From positions 1 to 64,000 of the forward strand of contig NZ_JOEV01000025.1 of NCBI RefSeq assembly GCF_000721105.1: DNA of 64,000 nt, written 5' to 3'. Positions within the stretch are counted from its first letter, which is position 1. Each line of letters starts with the position of its first letter. A program made the translations under genes and the position numbers. Positions 19,839 through 28,921 of this stretch are shown piece after piece. This DNA comes from Streptomyces cellulosae. Lineage in GTDB: Bacteria > Actinomycetota > Actinomycetes > Streptomycetales > Streptomycetaceae. The notes below the pieces were generated by a model that was not told where the DNA came from, did no database searches, and saw nothing but the letters and a program-made list of their open reading frames with translations.

Positions 19839-20662
19839 GTGCTGGGCTCCTTCGAAGATACGGGTGCCGCCGCGCGAGCGGAGTCGGGCGTGGGGGCGGA
19901 TGCCAGTGCGTCGCTCGGGTCCTTGAGCGGGGTGAGCAGCACGTCGGTGCGGCTCGCCGCGAGCAGGGTGCGGTCGGGGACCTCCTGCCAGCGCGGATCG
20001 TCGTCGTAGGGCTCGGAGGCCACGACCGTGCGGCGGCCGGGTTCCGAGAGGTACCAGAGGGTGTCGCCCCAGGCGGTCGCGGTGATGGTCTCACCGTTGG
20101 AGAGGAGCAGGTTGAGGCGGGCGGCCGGGGCCGCGGCGGCCACCTCCAGGACCGTGTCGGCCAGCGCCTGGCCCTCCTCGTCGCCGCCCCTCAGCCGGGC
20201 GAGGACGAGGGCCCAGACCAGCGCCGAGTCGTTGCGGGCCTCCAGCGACAGCACGTCGGTGGCGGGCAGGCCCGCCACCAGGTGGGACAGCGATCCCGGC
20301 CAGCCAGGGACCGCGCCGTTGTGGCTGAACAGCCAGGTGCCCGCGGCGAACGGCGCTGCCGCCGCCTCCGCGTCCGCCCCCGCGAGGGTGGCGTCCCGTA
20401 CGGCGGCGAGCACGGCGCGCGAGCGCACGACCCGGGCCAGGTCGGCGAGGGACTGGTCGGCCCAGATGGGCCCGGCCCGGCGGTACCGGGCCGGCACGGG
20501 ATCACCGTCGGCGTACCAACCCACCCCGAAACCGTCGGCGTTGACGGTCCCGTGCTGTTGCCGCCGAGGCGCCCACGACTGGCGGTAGAGGCTGTGCGGC
20601 GGCTCGACCAGGATCCGGCCGAGCGGCTCCGGCGGGCCCAGATATGCCAAGTGACGGCACAT
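19835..20662 (-). CDS. egtC: Gamma-glutamyl hercynylcysteine S-oxide hydrolase
   Basis: 275 residues. It starts MCRHLAYLGPP, so Cys2 becomes the N-terminal nucleophile of this class-II glutamine amidotransferase fold once Met is removed. NADGFGVGWY and FSHNGAVPGW are typical motifs. It removes the glutamate from the EgtB product. Its ATG overlaps the egtB stop by one base and its stop overlaps egtD by 4. Confidence 0.93.
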   Translation of the reverse strand: MCRHLAYLGPPEPLGRILVEPPHSLYRQSWAPRRQQHGTVNADGFGVGWYADGDPVPARYRRAGPIWADQSLADLARVVRSRAVLAAVRDATLAGADAEAAAAPFAAGTWLFSHNGAVPGWPGSLSHLVAGLPATDVLSLEARNDSALVWALVLARLRGGDEEGQALADTVLEVAAAAPAARLNLLLSNGETITATAWGDTLWYLSEPGRRTVVASEPYDDDPRWQEVPDRTLLAASRTDVLLTPLKDPSDALASAPTPDSARAAAPVSSKEPST

Positions 20663-22008
20663 CAGACAGCCGCCGAGCGGGCCGTGCGGAACCCGGAGAA
20701 GATCTGCCGCCGGATCGGGTAGTCCCAGTTGCGGAACGTGCCCCGGCAGGCCACCGCGTCCACCGCGAACGAACCGCCGCGCAGCACCTTGCTGTCGGGG
20801 CCGAAGAAGACCTCCGAGTACTCCTTGTAGGGGAACGCCTTGAAGCCCGGGTACGGCAGGAAGTCGCTCGCCGTCCACTCCCACACGTCGCCGATCAACT
20901 GCCGTACTCCGAGCGGTGATTCACCCTCCGGGTAGCTCCCCGCGGGCGCCGGGCGCAGATGCCGCTGGCCCAGGTTGGCGTGCTCGGGCGCAGGGTCCGC
21001 GTCGCCCCACGGGTAGCGCGTCGACCGGTCCCCGGCGGGGTCGTGGCGAGCCGCCTTCTCCCACTCGGCCTCGGTGGGCAGCCGGCGCCCGGCCCAGCGG
21101 GCGTACGCGTCGGCCTCGTACCAGCACACGTGCAGCACCGGCTCGTCGGGCGGCACCACCTCGGTCACGCCGAAGCGGCGCCGCAGCCACTGCTTGCCGT
21201 CCCGGCGCCAGAACAGCGGCGCGTGGATGGAGTGCTGCCGGATGTGGGCCCAGCCCGCGGGTTCCCACCAGCGTTCGTCGTCGTAGCCGCCGTCCTCGAT
21301 GAACGCCTGGTACGCGGCGTTGGTCACCGGTGTCGTGTCGATGTGGAACGACGCCACCTCCCGCCGGTGCGCCGGACGTTCGTTGTCCAGCGCCCACGGC
21401 TCGGTGGAGGTGCCCATGGTGAACGGGCCGCCCGGGACGAGCACTTCGGCCGGTCCGGTGAACAGCGGAACCGGGTCCGGGTCGGGGGCGGTCAGGGCCT
21501 GCGGCCCCTTGCGGAGCTGATGGGTGATCAGCATCGTCTCGTCGTGCTGCTGTTCGTGCTGCGCGATCATCCCGAAGGCGAAACCCGCCTCCGTGAGCCG
21601 CGTCCCGTGGAACGCCGCCCGCTCCAGCACGTCCATCACCCGGCCGCGTACGTCCGCCGCGTACGAGCGGGCCTCACGCGGGGCCAGCAGGGGCAGGGAG
21701 GGCCGTTCGGAGCGCGGATGCTCGAAGGCGTCGTAGATGCTGTCGATCTCGGGACGTATCGCCTCCTGCCCGGCGACGGTCCGCAGCAGCCACTGCTCCT
21801 CCTGGTTGCCTATGTGGGCGAGGTCCCACACCAGCGGCGACATGAGGGGCGAGTGCTGCGCGGTCAGGTCGGGCTCCTCGACGCAGCTGGTGAGAAGCGT
21901 GGTGCGCTCCCGGGCGGTGACGAGGGTGGTGAGCGCCCGGTCCCGGAACGCCTCGGCATCGACGGCGTCGTCGACGGCGGGATCGGTGTCGAGGGCGGGG
22001 TCGGTCAT
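20662..22008 (-). CDS. egtB: Ergothioneine biosynthesis sulfoxide synthase
   Basis: 448 residues. An N-terminal DinB-like domain carries the iron site (LAHIGNQEEQWLL and HEQQHDETML near residue 148, the H-x3-H-x-E motif), and a C-terminal FGE-sulfatase domain runs from about 205 (GGPFTMGTSTEPWALDNERP to GDVWEWTASDFLPYPGF, then LRGGSFA). It couples hercynine to gamma-glutamylcysteine with O2. ATG 22008 overlaps the egtA stop; a much longer open frame over egtA is out-of-frame noise. Confidence 0.95.
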   Translation of the reverse strand: MTDPALDTDPAVDDAVDAEAFRDRALTTLVTARERTTLLTSCVEEPDLTAQHSPLMSPLVWDLAHIGNQEEQWLLRTVAGQEAIRPEIDSIYDAFEHPRSERPSLPLLAPREARSYAADVRGRVMDVLERAAFHGTRLTEAGFAFGMIAQHEQQHDETMLITHQLRKGPQALTAPDPDPVPLFTGPAEVLVPGGPFTMGTSTEPWALDNERPAHRREVASFHIDTTPVTNAAYQAFIEDGGYDDERWWEPAGWAHIRQHSIHAPLFWRRDGKQWLRRRFGVTEVVPPDEPVLHVCWYEADAYARWAGRRLPTEAEWEKAARHDPAGDRSTRYPWGDADPAPEHANLGQRHLRPAPAGSYPEGESPLGVRQLIGDVWEWTASDFLPYPGFKAFPYKEYSEVFFGPDSKVLRGGSFAVDAVACRGTFRNWDYPIRRQIFSGFRTARSAAV

Positions 22009-23306
22009 GTGCGGCTGTCCTTCCCATGAGCGCGGCCGTCCGTGGCGCGCAGGTGGTCGAGCAGGTCGTCGGCGGGACAGCGGCCCGGGACGACATAGCG
22101 GTCCCGGTACCCGCGGACGGCGTCCGTCACCTCGGTGGTGGCACCGAGCCGGGGCAGGGCGTCCAGGGCCGTCGCGAAGCAGGCCACGGCCGTCTCGTGC
22201 AGTTCGGGGTCGCCCAACCCCTGCCGGGCCGCGTCGAGCCACAGCGGATTGTGCGGCGCGGGCAGCGACAGGCCCCGTTCGGCCAGCGGCTTCACGATCC
22301 GGTAGGCGGTCTCGGCGGCCTCCGGATCGTCGAAGAGGGCCGCCGTGACGGCGAGCGGCACGATCCACCCGTCGTCGCCGGGCTGCGCGTCGATCATGCG
22401 CAGTTCCAGATGGCCGCGTGGTCTCACCGGCGGGAACAGCGTGGTGATGTGGTAGTCGAGATCCTCCCGGGTCGGCGGCCTGGGCGTCCGCGACCGGGTC
22501 CACTCCCGGAACGTCAGCCCCTCGGGTACGTCCCACGGGCCGCTGTCCTGCCGTACGCACATCACCGGGGCGTCCAGGACGTGCCCGGCCCACGCGGTAC
22601 GCGGATCCATGTCCAGCGGGGGTGCGCCGGCCCGGTCGGGGCCTATCTCCATCCACAGCAGCTGCCGGGTGGAGAGCCAGCCGGTGGGCTCCGCCGCGGC
22701 CAGCGGGGAGTTGGCGAACGCGGCCACCAGCACCGGGCCCAGCTGGTGCGCCAGCCACCAGCGCCGCCCGAGCCCCAGCGGACCGGGCTCCTCGTGCCCG
22801 GCGTCCAGACACACCTGGACGGAGGCCGAGGTGCACATCATGGCGCGGCCGGCCGGACCGGTGCGATCGAGACAGGTCTCCATGGCGTCGTAGCGCGGGT
22901 CCCGCAGGAACCGGCGGGGCGGATGCCAGGGATCCTGGCCGACGCCGACGAGGCCCAGATCGTCTCTGGCCAGAACCGCGCGGACGGCGTCCAGGTCGGC
23001 GGAGACGGTACCGATGCACTCCATCAGGGAGGCGGCGGGCGGCGAGCTCAACTCCAGCTGGCCGCCGGGCTCGATGGTGAGCGCCGACCTCAGGGGCACG
23101 GCCCGCAGTGCGGCGTAGGCCGCTTCGAGCCGGCGGGTTGTCACGGGGAGCCGCGGTGCGCGCAGCTCCTGGACGATCCATTCCACTTCCACCCCGAGTC
23201 TGCGGGGTGGACCGGTCTTGAAGCAGATGCCCCGGACCAGGGCCTCCACCTCGGCTTCTGTGACTGCCGTGTAAGGCTTCGTACAGTCACTTGTTGAATC
23301 GGACAT
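22005..23306 (-). CDS. egtA: Gamma-glutamylcysteine ligase of the ergothioneine pathway
   Basis: 433 residues. It makes gamma-glutamylcysteine for EgtB. GCS2-type motifs are visible: LGVEVEWIVQEL, IEPGGQLELSSPP, SVQVCLDAGHEEPG and LELRMIDAQPGDDGW. AGGAGG lies seven bases before ATG 23306, the best ribosome binding site in the operon. It heads the egtA-B-C-D unit. The pathway's last enzyme, the PLP-dependent lyase EgtE, is not in the window. Confidence 0.94.
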   Translation of the reverse strand: MSDSTSDCTKPYTAVTEAEVEALVRGICFKTGPPRRLGVEVEWIVQELRAPRLPVTTRRLEAAYAALRAVPLRSALTIEPGGQLELSSPPAASLMECIGTVSADLDAVRAVLARDDLGLVGVGQDPWHPPRRFLRDPRYDAMETCLDRTGPAGRAMMCTSASVQVCLDAGHEEPGPLGLGRRWWLAHQLGPVLVAAFANSPLAAAEPTGWLSTRQLLWMEIGPDRAGAPPLDMDPRTAWAGHVLDAPVMCVRQDSGPWDVPEGLTFREWTRSRTPRPPTREDLDYHITTLFPPVRPRGHLELRMIDAQPGDDGWIVPLAVTAALFDDPEAAETAYRIVKPLAERGLSLPAPHNPLWLDAARQGLGDPELHETAVACFATALDALPRLGATTEVTDAVRGYRDRYVVPGRCPADDLLDHLRATDGRAHGKDSRT

Positions 23307-23596
23307 GTCGGGATCCTCCTGAGATTCCACCATGCCGCCGACCCGGATTCTGATGGGCCGGGCCGGCATCACCCGTCCCACCCAAGACCCTCATGCGGAT
23401 CCGCACAAGGGGGCACATCGTCGCGGTCGGGGGCCGGTGATCTCCGTTTCCGTGGTGTTTTCGTGGAGTTTTTCCGGGCGCCCCGGGGCCAGGAAAACGT
23501 GTTGCGGCACCTGACCAGAATGGCTCAGGATCCGTCCATGAGCACGACGGGGGTGGCCGCGCGGCACGCGGTCATGGCGCGCACGGGGGTGGCGCC
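23307..23596. other. Divergent egtA / PARG upstream region, 290 bp
   Basis: Holds the egtA ribosome binding site and, presumably, two divergent promoters. A palindromic CGGATCCG lies at about 23396-23403. No gene or convincing -35/-10 pair was recognised. Confidence 0.35.
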
Positions 23597-24430
23597 ATGA
23601 GCGCGCGCCTGCGGGGCATCGCGCGCGAGACGCAGCAGATCGTGGCGGCCGGTACCTACCGCGCGCCGGCCGGGCGCGAGGTGTCCGTCGCCGACGCCGT
23701 CGAAGCGGCCCGGCTCGGTACGCGGATGTACGGACCGGGACCGGTCCGTGTCATCCGCGTACCGGCGGTCCCGTCGGCGGACACGCTGTTCGAGGTCACG
23801 GGCGAGAGCAGCCTGGAGGCGGCCCGCCGCATCGCCGGACCGGTGGCCGTCCTGAACTTCGCCTCGGCCCGCAACCCCGGCGGCGGCTTCCTCAACGGCG
23901 CCCAGGCCCAGGAGGAGGCCCTGTGCCGGGCCTCGGCGCTGTACGCCTGCCTGGTCGGGGTCCGGGAGTTCTACGACCACCACCGCGCCCACCGCGACCC
24001 GTTCTACACCGACCGGGTCATCCACTCACCGGCCGTGCCCGTCTTCCGCGACGACCGCGGCCGCCTCCTGGACGAGCCGTACACCGCCGGTTTCCTCACC
24101 TCGGCCGCACCGAACGCAGGCGTGGTGCTGCGTACGGCCCCGCAACGAGCGGCCGACCTGCCGCGGGCCCTCGCGTCCCGGGCCGAGCGGGTCCTGGAGA
24201 CCGCCGCCGCCCACGGCTACCGGCGCCTGGTCCTGGGGGCCTGGGGCTGCGGCGTGTTCCAGAACGACCCCACACAGGTCGCGGCCGCCTTCCGCACCCT
24301 CCTCGGCCCGGACGGCCGCTTCGCCGGCGCCTTCGAGCACGTGGTCTTCGGAATCCTGGACCGCACGGCGGGGAGCGTGGTCCGGGAGGCCTTCGTACGG
24401 GCGTTTCCGGAGCGTCAGCTCCAGCGGTGA
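23597..24430 (+). CDS. Bacterial-type poly(ADP-ribose) glycohydrolase (TIGR02452 family)
   Basis: 277 residues of macrodomain type. The PARG signature is present as NPGGGFLNGAQAQEEALCR near residue 93: GGG followed by the QEE catalytic motif with its two glutamates. ADP-ribose-binding segments include GAWGCGVFQNDP. Enzymes of this family remove ADP-ribose chains from proteins. It is divergent from egtA. Confidence 0.88.
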   Translation: MSARLRGIARETQQIVAAGTYRAPAGREVSVADAVEAARLGTRMYGPGPVRVIRVPAVPSADTLFEVTGESSLEAARRIAGPVAVLNFASARNPGGGFLNGAQAQEEALCRASALYACLVGVREFYDHHRAHRDPFYTDRVIHSPAVPVFRDDRGRLLDEPYTAGFLTSAAPNAGVVLRTAPQRAADLPRALASRAERVLETAAAHGYRRLVLGAWGCGVFQNDPTQVAAAFRTLLGPDGRFAGAFEHVVFGILDRTAGSVVREAFVRAFPERQLQR

Positions 24431-24802
24431 CGGGGTCAGGCCACCTGCGGCGGTGCCGTCGTTCCAGGCCGGTCACCGCCGGTCGCGGGGCCCCTGCGGC
24501 CGCACCGGGGAGCGGTGGGCGGCCTGAGGCACCGACTCGGTCGACGCCGGTCCGCAGGGGGCCGGAACACGGCCGGGGCGGTGGGGGGCGGGCGGCGTCG
24601 ATCCGTCATCGTCGGTCACGGCGTCCGGTCGGACCGGACGGGAGAGCGGCCACGAGCCCGTCCGACGGGGAGAGCGGCAGCCGACCCGTCTGGCGGTGAG
24701 GGCGTCCTCTGCCCGGGTCGGCCGGGGACAAGGGCGCCGGGGTCCGGGGCAGAGGCGCCGGGGTCCGGGGGTCCGGCGCAGGGGTGACGGGTGTCTGCTC
24801 GG
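24431..24802. other. Convergent intergenic region, 372 bp
   Basis: Lies between the ends of the PARG and PemK-like genes. Very GC-rich with low-complexity frames only. A 17-bp direct repeat (GGCGCCGGGGTCCGGGG) occurs at 24733-24749 and 24754-24770 and may form stem-loops ending both transcripts. Confidence 0.4.
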
Positions 24803-25249
24803 TCAGGTCCAGCCGTAGCGCTCCCGCAGGCGGTGACGGACCAGGTTGAAGCGCATGCGGTCCAGGGCGCAGGCCTCGCGGCGCATGCCGGCCTCGTGCA
24901 GGCGCAGGACGCGGTCCACGTCGACCCACGAATCCCGGCCCGAGCCGTCCCAGGGGCCGCTGCCGATCGGCACCCACTCGCGGTGGCCGTCGTGGCGCTT
25001 GCTCGACAACTGGACGGCGAGGAAGGTGCCGCCGGCCTCGCGGGCGACGACCAGCACCGGGCGGTCCTTGCCCCGGCCGTCGTTCTCCTCGAAGGGGACC
25101 CAGGTCCAGACGATCTCGCCGGGATCCGGGTCCCCGTCGTGCGCGGGTGAGTACTCCGTGCGCACCCGGCCCACCTCGCGGGGGTCGGCCTCGGTGGTGG
25201 CAAAGGGGCCGGACCGGCCGGGGACGTTCTCATCGGTGAAGGCAGTCAC
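24803..25249 (-). CDS. PemK/MazF-like protein without a visible antitoxin
   Basis: 148 residues. The core is the PemK/MazF fold: DPGEIVWTWVPFEENDGRGK, DRPVLVVAREAGGTFLAVQL and VDVDRVLRL. Toxins of this family cleave mRNA, but many stand-alone actinobacterial members are of unknown activity. No small antitoxin gene adjoins it on either side, which argues against a normal toxin-antitoxin pair. GTG start 25249. Confidence 0.75.
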   Translation of the reverse strand: MTAFTDENVPGRSGPFATTEADPREVGRVRTEYSPAHDGDPDPGEIVWTWVPFEENDGRGKDRPVLVVAREAGGTFLAVQLSSKRHDGHREWVPIGSGPWDGSGRDSWVDVDRVLRLHEAGMRREACALDRMRFNLVRHRLRERYGWT

Positions 25250-25311
25250 GGGGTCACGTTAGAGCCTGTGCCCCGGACCATTCGCCTCGCCCCCGGCCGG
25301 AGGCCGCCCCC

Positions 25312-26799
25312 TCACCCCTTGTCGGTGTCCACCGGCACCCGTTGGGCGGGCGGCGGCACGGATCCGTTCAGAGACGGCGTCCCGTTCGTGTGCGGGCCGT
25401 TCTGGTTCATCGAGGCCAGCAGCTGACGGGCCAGACCGAGCCCCGTACCGCCCATGGTGAGCGCCTTGGCGAGCATGTCCGCCATGCCTTCGGCGCCGTT
25501 GAGCACCACCATGTTGTCGACGCTGGCGAACGCGGACGCGCCCGCCTTCACGATCTCCGGCCAGTTCTCGGCCAGTTGCTGGGCGACGACCGCCTCCTGG
25601 TTCTCGGCGAGCGCGGCGGCCCGCGCCTTGATGGCTTCCGCCTCGGCGAGCCCCCGCGCCTTGGTGGCCTCGGCTTCCGCGAGGCCCCTGGCCTGCGCCG
25701 AGGCCGCCTCGGCCTCACCGGTGGCCCGGGTGGCCGCCGCCATGGCCGTACCGCGCGCCTTCGTCGCCTCGGCCTCGGCACCGGCGGCCGCCTTGACCCG
25801 GGTCGCCTCGGCGGCCGCCGCCAGCTCCGTCTCCTTCGCCTTGGCCTGGGCCGCCGAGATCCGCGCGTCGCGCTCGGCCTCGGCCAGCGTCCGCTTCTCG
25901 TAGGCCTGCGCGTCCGCGGGCTTGCGGACGTCCGCCTGGAGCTGCTGCTCCCGCCGGTGGGCTTCCAGCTCCGCCACCCGCGTTTCCTGGACGACGACCT
26001 CCTGGCGCGCGGCGGCATCCGCCAGCGGGCCCGCCTGCCGGGCCTTGGCGCCGGCCTTGTCACGCTCGGCCTGATAGCCGGCCTGGAGGATCTCGCTGTC
26101 CCGGGTGGCCTCGGCCATCCGGGCGTACGACTGCTGCTCGGCCTCGGTCGCCAGCCGGTTCGCCTCCGCCTGCGCGATCCGCGCGTCCCGCTGCACGGCC
26201 GCCGCGTGCGGCATCGCCAGGTTCTGGATGTACCCGGTCGGGTCCTCGATCTCGTGGATCTGCAGCGAGTCCACGATCAGACCCAGTTTCTCCATCTCCG
26301 TGCCGCAGGCCGCCCGGGTCTGCCCGGTGAGCTTCTCCCGGTCACGGATCATGTCCTCGACCGTCAGACCGCCCACGATGGACCGCAGATGACCGGCGAA
26401 GACGTTGTGCACCCGCTCCGACATCAGCTTCTGCTGGTCGAGGAAACGACGGGCCGCGTTGGCGATCGACACGAAGTCGTCGCCCACCTTGAAGATGACC
26501 ACGCCCCGCACCTTGAGCGGTATGCCCTGGTGGGTCGCGCAGTCCACGTGCAGTTCGGTCTCGTTCAGGTCCAGCGACATCTTGCGCACCGCCTGGACAC
26601 CGGGCAGCACCAACGTGCCGCGCCCGGTGACGATACGAAAGCCCATCCCCTCCTCGAGCCCCTCGGTCCGGTGCTTGGAACCGGAGATGACCAGAGCCTC
26701 GTTGGGTTCGGCGACCCGCCAACACATCTTGAACAGACCGATCAGAGCGAGTACGGCGAGTACAGCCGCCCCCGCAACGACGCCGACAACCATCGGCAT
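25312..26799 (-). CDS. Flotillin-like SPFH-domain membrane protein
   Basis: 495 residues. One N-terminal membrane helix (VVGVVAGAAVLAVLALIGLF), an SPFH/band-7 domain about 25-210 (EPNEALVISGSKHRTEGLEE, then VDCATHQGIPLKVRGVVIFK), then a long Ala/Glu/Lys/Arg coiled coil about 215-420 with repeated AEAEATKARG units, and a short Gly/Pro tail. Flotillins scaffold membrane microdomains. ATG 26799 has AAGGGGG before it; the frame upstream shows no conserved residues. The small NfeD-like protein encoded upstream is the usual flotillin partner. Confidence 0.9.
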   Translation of the reverse strand: MPMVVGVVAGAAVLAVLALIGLFKMCWRVAEPNEALVISGSKHRTEGLEEGMGFRIVTGRGTLVLPGVQAVRKMSLDLNETELHVDCATHQGIPLKVRGVVIFKVGDDFVSIANAARRFLDQQKLMSERVHNVFAGHLRSIVGGLTVEDMIRDREKLTGQTRAACGTEMEKLGLIVDSLQIHEIEDPTGYIQNLAMPHAAAVQRDARIAQAEANRLATEAEQQSYARMAEATRDSEILQAGYQAERDKAGAKARQAGPLADAAARQEVVVQETRVAELEAHRREQQLQADVRKPADAQAYEKRTLAEAERDARISAAQAKAKETELAAAAEATRVKAAAGAEAEATKARGTAMAAATRATGEAEAASAQARGLAEAEATKARGLAEAEAIKARAAALAENQEAVVAQQLAENWPEIVKAGASAFASVDNMVVLNGAEGMADMLAKALTMGGTGLGLARQLLASMNQNGPHTNGTPSLNGSVPPPAQRVPVDTDKG

Positions 26800-26955
26800 A
26801 CGCCCCCTTTGGATGGTGCCCTTTCGGCACCGAACGAAGGGAGTGTGCGCCTGCGCGAGCCCCGGGTGAAGACGTCGGCGCTTCCTTGTCGAAACCTTGA
26901 CGCGGAAGGCTCTCACCTGCGCCGCGGTGGGCTCAACTGACGTATGGGGAAGGGC

Positions 26956-27174
26956 TCAGGCGTCGTACGCCGCCGTGACGTAGACCGTCCTGGGCGGCAG
27001 GTACTCCACCACCATCACCACCGTGCCCCGCTCGATGCGGTCCGAGCCGGCGGCGGGGTAGGCGAGGAAGTGCTCGGCACCGCCGCGCACGCGGACGATC
27101 ACCTCGCCGACCAGCCCCGGCCCGACCGTCCCGGTGACCCGTCCCATGAGCCCGACCATCGGCGCGTCGTCCAT
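26956..27174 (-). CDS. Small NfeD-like OB-fold protein
   Basis: 72 residues. The sequence LMGRVTGTVGPGLVGEVIVR, FLAYPAAGSD and VEYLPPRTVYVTAAYD has the beta-rich look of the C-terminal OB domain of NfeD, without the membrane segments. NfeD proteins pair with flotillins, and the flotillin gene follows 156 bp downstream on the same strand. It begins 17 bp after the amidase stop. Confidence 0.7.
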   Translation of the reverse strand: MDDAPMVGLMGRVTGTVGPGLVGEVIVRVRGGAEHFLAYPAAGSDRIERGTVVMVVEYLPPRTVYVTAAYDA

Positions 27175-27191
27175 GGCCACAGGGTACGGGC

Positions 27192-28625
27192 CTAATGCCC
27201 CGGCGCGGCCGCGGATTCCGAGGCGACCGGCTGCGGCGGCCAGGCCTCGTGCCAGCGCAGTTCCGCCTCCAGTTGCGCGGCGAGCGAGAGCAGCAGCGGC
27301 TCGCTGTTCGCCGGACCGAGCAACTGGGCGCCCACCGGCAGGCCGCCCGTGACGAAACCGGCGGGCACATTGACGCCGGGCCAGCCCAGCACGTTCCACG
27401 GCCAGGCATAGGGACAGGCCGCGATCATCGCGCGGTCGGTGGCCAGGCCGCCCAGGTTCGCCAGGGCGCCGATGCGCGGTGGGGGAGCGGCCGTGGTCGG
27501 CGCCAGGATCACGTCGTACGAGGTGAAGAACCGTCCGATACGACGGTGCAGCACGGCCTCCGCCCGCCGGGCCGCCCGCAGCGGTACCCCGCCGAGCAGC
27601 CCGCCCAGCCGGGCGGCGCCCAGAGTGCGCCGGTCGAGGAGTGTCGGGAAGGGCGCCTCGCGCACGCGTTCGGCGATGCCGGCGGTGGCGCGGGGCACGA
27701 AGGTCAGCCCGATCTGACCGTACGGCGGATCGGCCTCCTCCACATGGTGCCCCAACCCGCTCAGCCGCTCGGCGAGTTGGACCACCCGATCGCGCACCGC
27801 CGGCTGGAGCCGGGCGGGCGCGGCGGTGAACGGCGGCTTCAGGGAGAGCGCGATGCGCAGCCGGCCGGGGTCGCGGCCGACGGCCGCGAAGGCGTTGACG
27901 GCGGGTGGCCGGTGCGGATCGAGGTCGTGATTGCCGCTCGCCGCGTCCAGCAGCAGAGCCGCGTCGGCGACCGTACGGGCGAGCGTGCCGTTGACCGTGA
28001 TCCCTTGGAAGGACTCGCCGCGCGGCCAGGTGGAGACACGGCCGCGCTGCGGTTTGATGCCGATCAGATGGGTCCAGGCGGCGGGGATCCGCACCGAACC
28101 GGCCCCGTCCGAACCGAGCGCGGCCGGTACCAGCCCCGCGGCGACGGCCGCGGCCGAACCGCCCGACGAACCTCCGGGCGTGTGCTCGGGACTCCACGGA
28201 TTACGGGTCGCGCCGAAGGCGGGCCCCTCGGTGAACGGCCACTGCCCGAACTCGCAGGTGTTGGTCTTGCCGACGATCACGGCCCCGGCCGCGCGCAACC
28301 GCCGTACCGCCTCGCCGTCCCGCGCGACCGCCGGGAACTCACCCCGGCAGCCGAACGCGGTCGGCTCGCCCGCCACGTCCATGTCGTCCTTGACGGCCAC
28401 CGGCACCCCGAGCAGCGGCTTGCGGATCCCCGCGGCCAACTCCTCGTCCGCGGCCTCGGCCTCGGCGAGCGCCGCCCGGGTCCGTACGATCCGGAAGGCG
28501 TTCAGGGACTCCCGCGAGGCCTCGATCCGCGCCAGGGCCTGCTCCACGAGCTCCCGGGCGGTCACCTCCCGGGCGGCCAGTGCACGGGCGGACTCCGCCA
28601 GGCCTGGGGAACGGTCGAGCGTCAT
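27192..28625 (-). CDS. Amidase-signature-family amidase
   Basis: 477 residues. The Ser-cisSer-Lys triad is readable: Lys in GVPVAVKDDMDV, the Gly/Ser-rich TPGGSSGGSAAAVAAGL (cis-Ser) and the nucleophile in GSDGAGSVRIPAAW. Members hydrolyse carboxamides and some belong to GatCAB, but no GatB or GatC adjoins, so a stand-alone amidase of unknown substrate is likely. GGAGG precedes ATG 28625. Probably first gene of an amidase-NfeD-flotillin unit. Confidence 0.9.
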   Translation of the reverse strand: MTLDRSPGLAESARALAAREVTARELVEQALARIEASRESLNAFRIVRTRAALAEAEAADEELAAGIRKPLLGVPVAVKDDMDVAGEPTAFGCRGEFPAVARDGEAVRRLRAAGAVIVGKTNTCEFGQWPFTEGPAFGATRNPWSPEHTPGGSSGGSAAAVAAGLVPAALGSDGAGSVRIPAAWTHLIGIKPQRGRVSTWPRGESFQGITVNGTLARTVADAALLLDAASGNHDLDPHRPPAVNAFAAVGRDPGRLRIALSLKPPFTAAPARLQPAVRDRVVQLAERLSGLGHHVEEADPPYGQIGLTFVPRATAGIAERVREAPFPTLLDRRTLGAARLGGLLGGVPLRAARRAEAVLHRRIGRFFTSYDVILAPTTAAPPPRIGALANLGGLATDRAMIAACPYAWPWNVLGWPGVNVPAGFVTGGLPVGAQLLGPANSEPLLLSLAAQLEAELRWHEAWPPQPVASESAAAPGH

Positions 28626-28774
28626 GCGGGGAACCTCCGGGAGCGCGTCGTCTACCGAACGGTAACGTGCCGGGGGACGCGGTGGAACGACCCTGGCGAC
28701 AGCGGCGGTTCGACAACGCGAACGGCCCGCTGCCACAGACCCTCCACAGGCCGCACCAGGTCCTGCGCAAACCA

Positions 28775-28830
28775 TTGACGAGCCCCTGCCTCACCCCTAC
28801 CTTCTGATCGACTTCCCGAACTTCGTTCGG
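28775..28830 (+). promoter_or_regulatory. Promoter and palindromic operator of the GH43 gene
   Basis: TTGACG (28775-28780), a 17-bp spacer and TACCTT (28798-28803) form a good promoter. The perfect palindrome CCGAACTTCGTTCGG (28816-28830) begins about where transcription would start, as expected for a repressor site. Confidence 0.6.
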
Positions 28831-28921
28831 TAGATCGAACACCGAGCCGCTTGAGGGCGCCCGCCGGTAGCGCCTGGCAGTGCCCTGAGAGTTCCTGAGA
28901 ATGTCCTGGAGAGAGCCGCCC

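Noticed and set aside
24515..24787. 90-codon frame between PARG and PemK-like genes
   Set aside because: Low-complexity Gly/Arg/Pro translation, no start site support.
24803..25249. Type II toxin-antitoxin module
   Set aside because: Only a PemK/MazF-like gene is present; no antitoxin frame adjoins.
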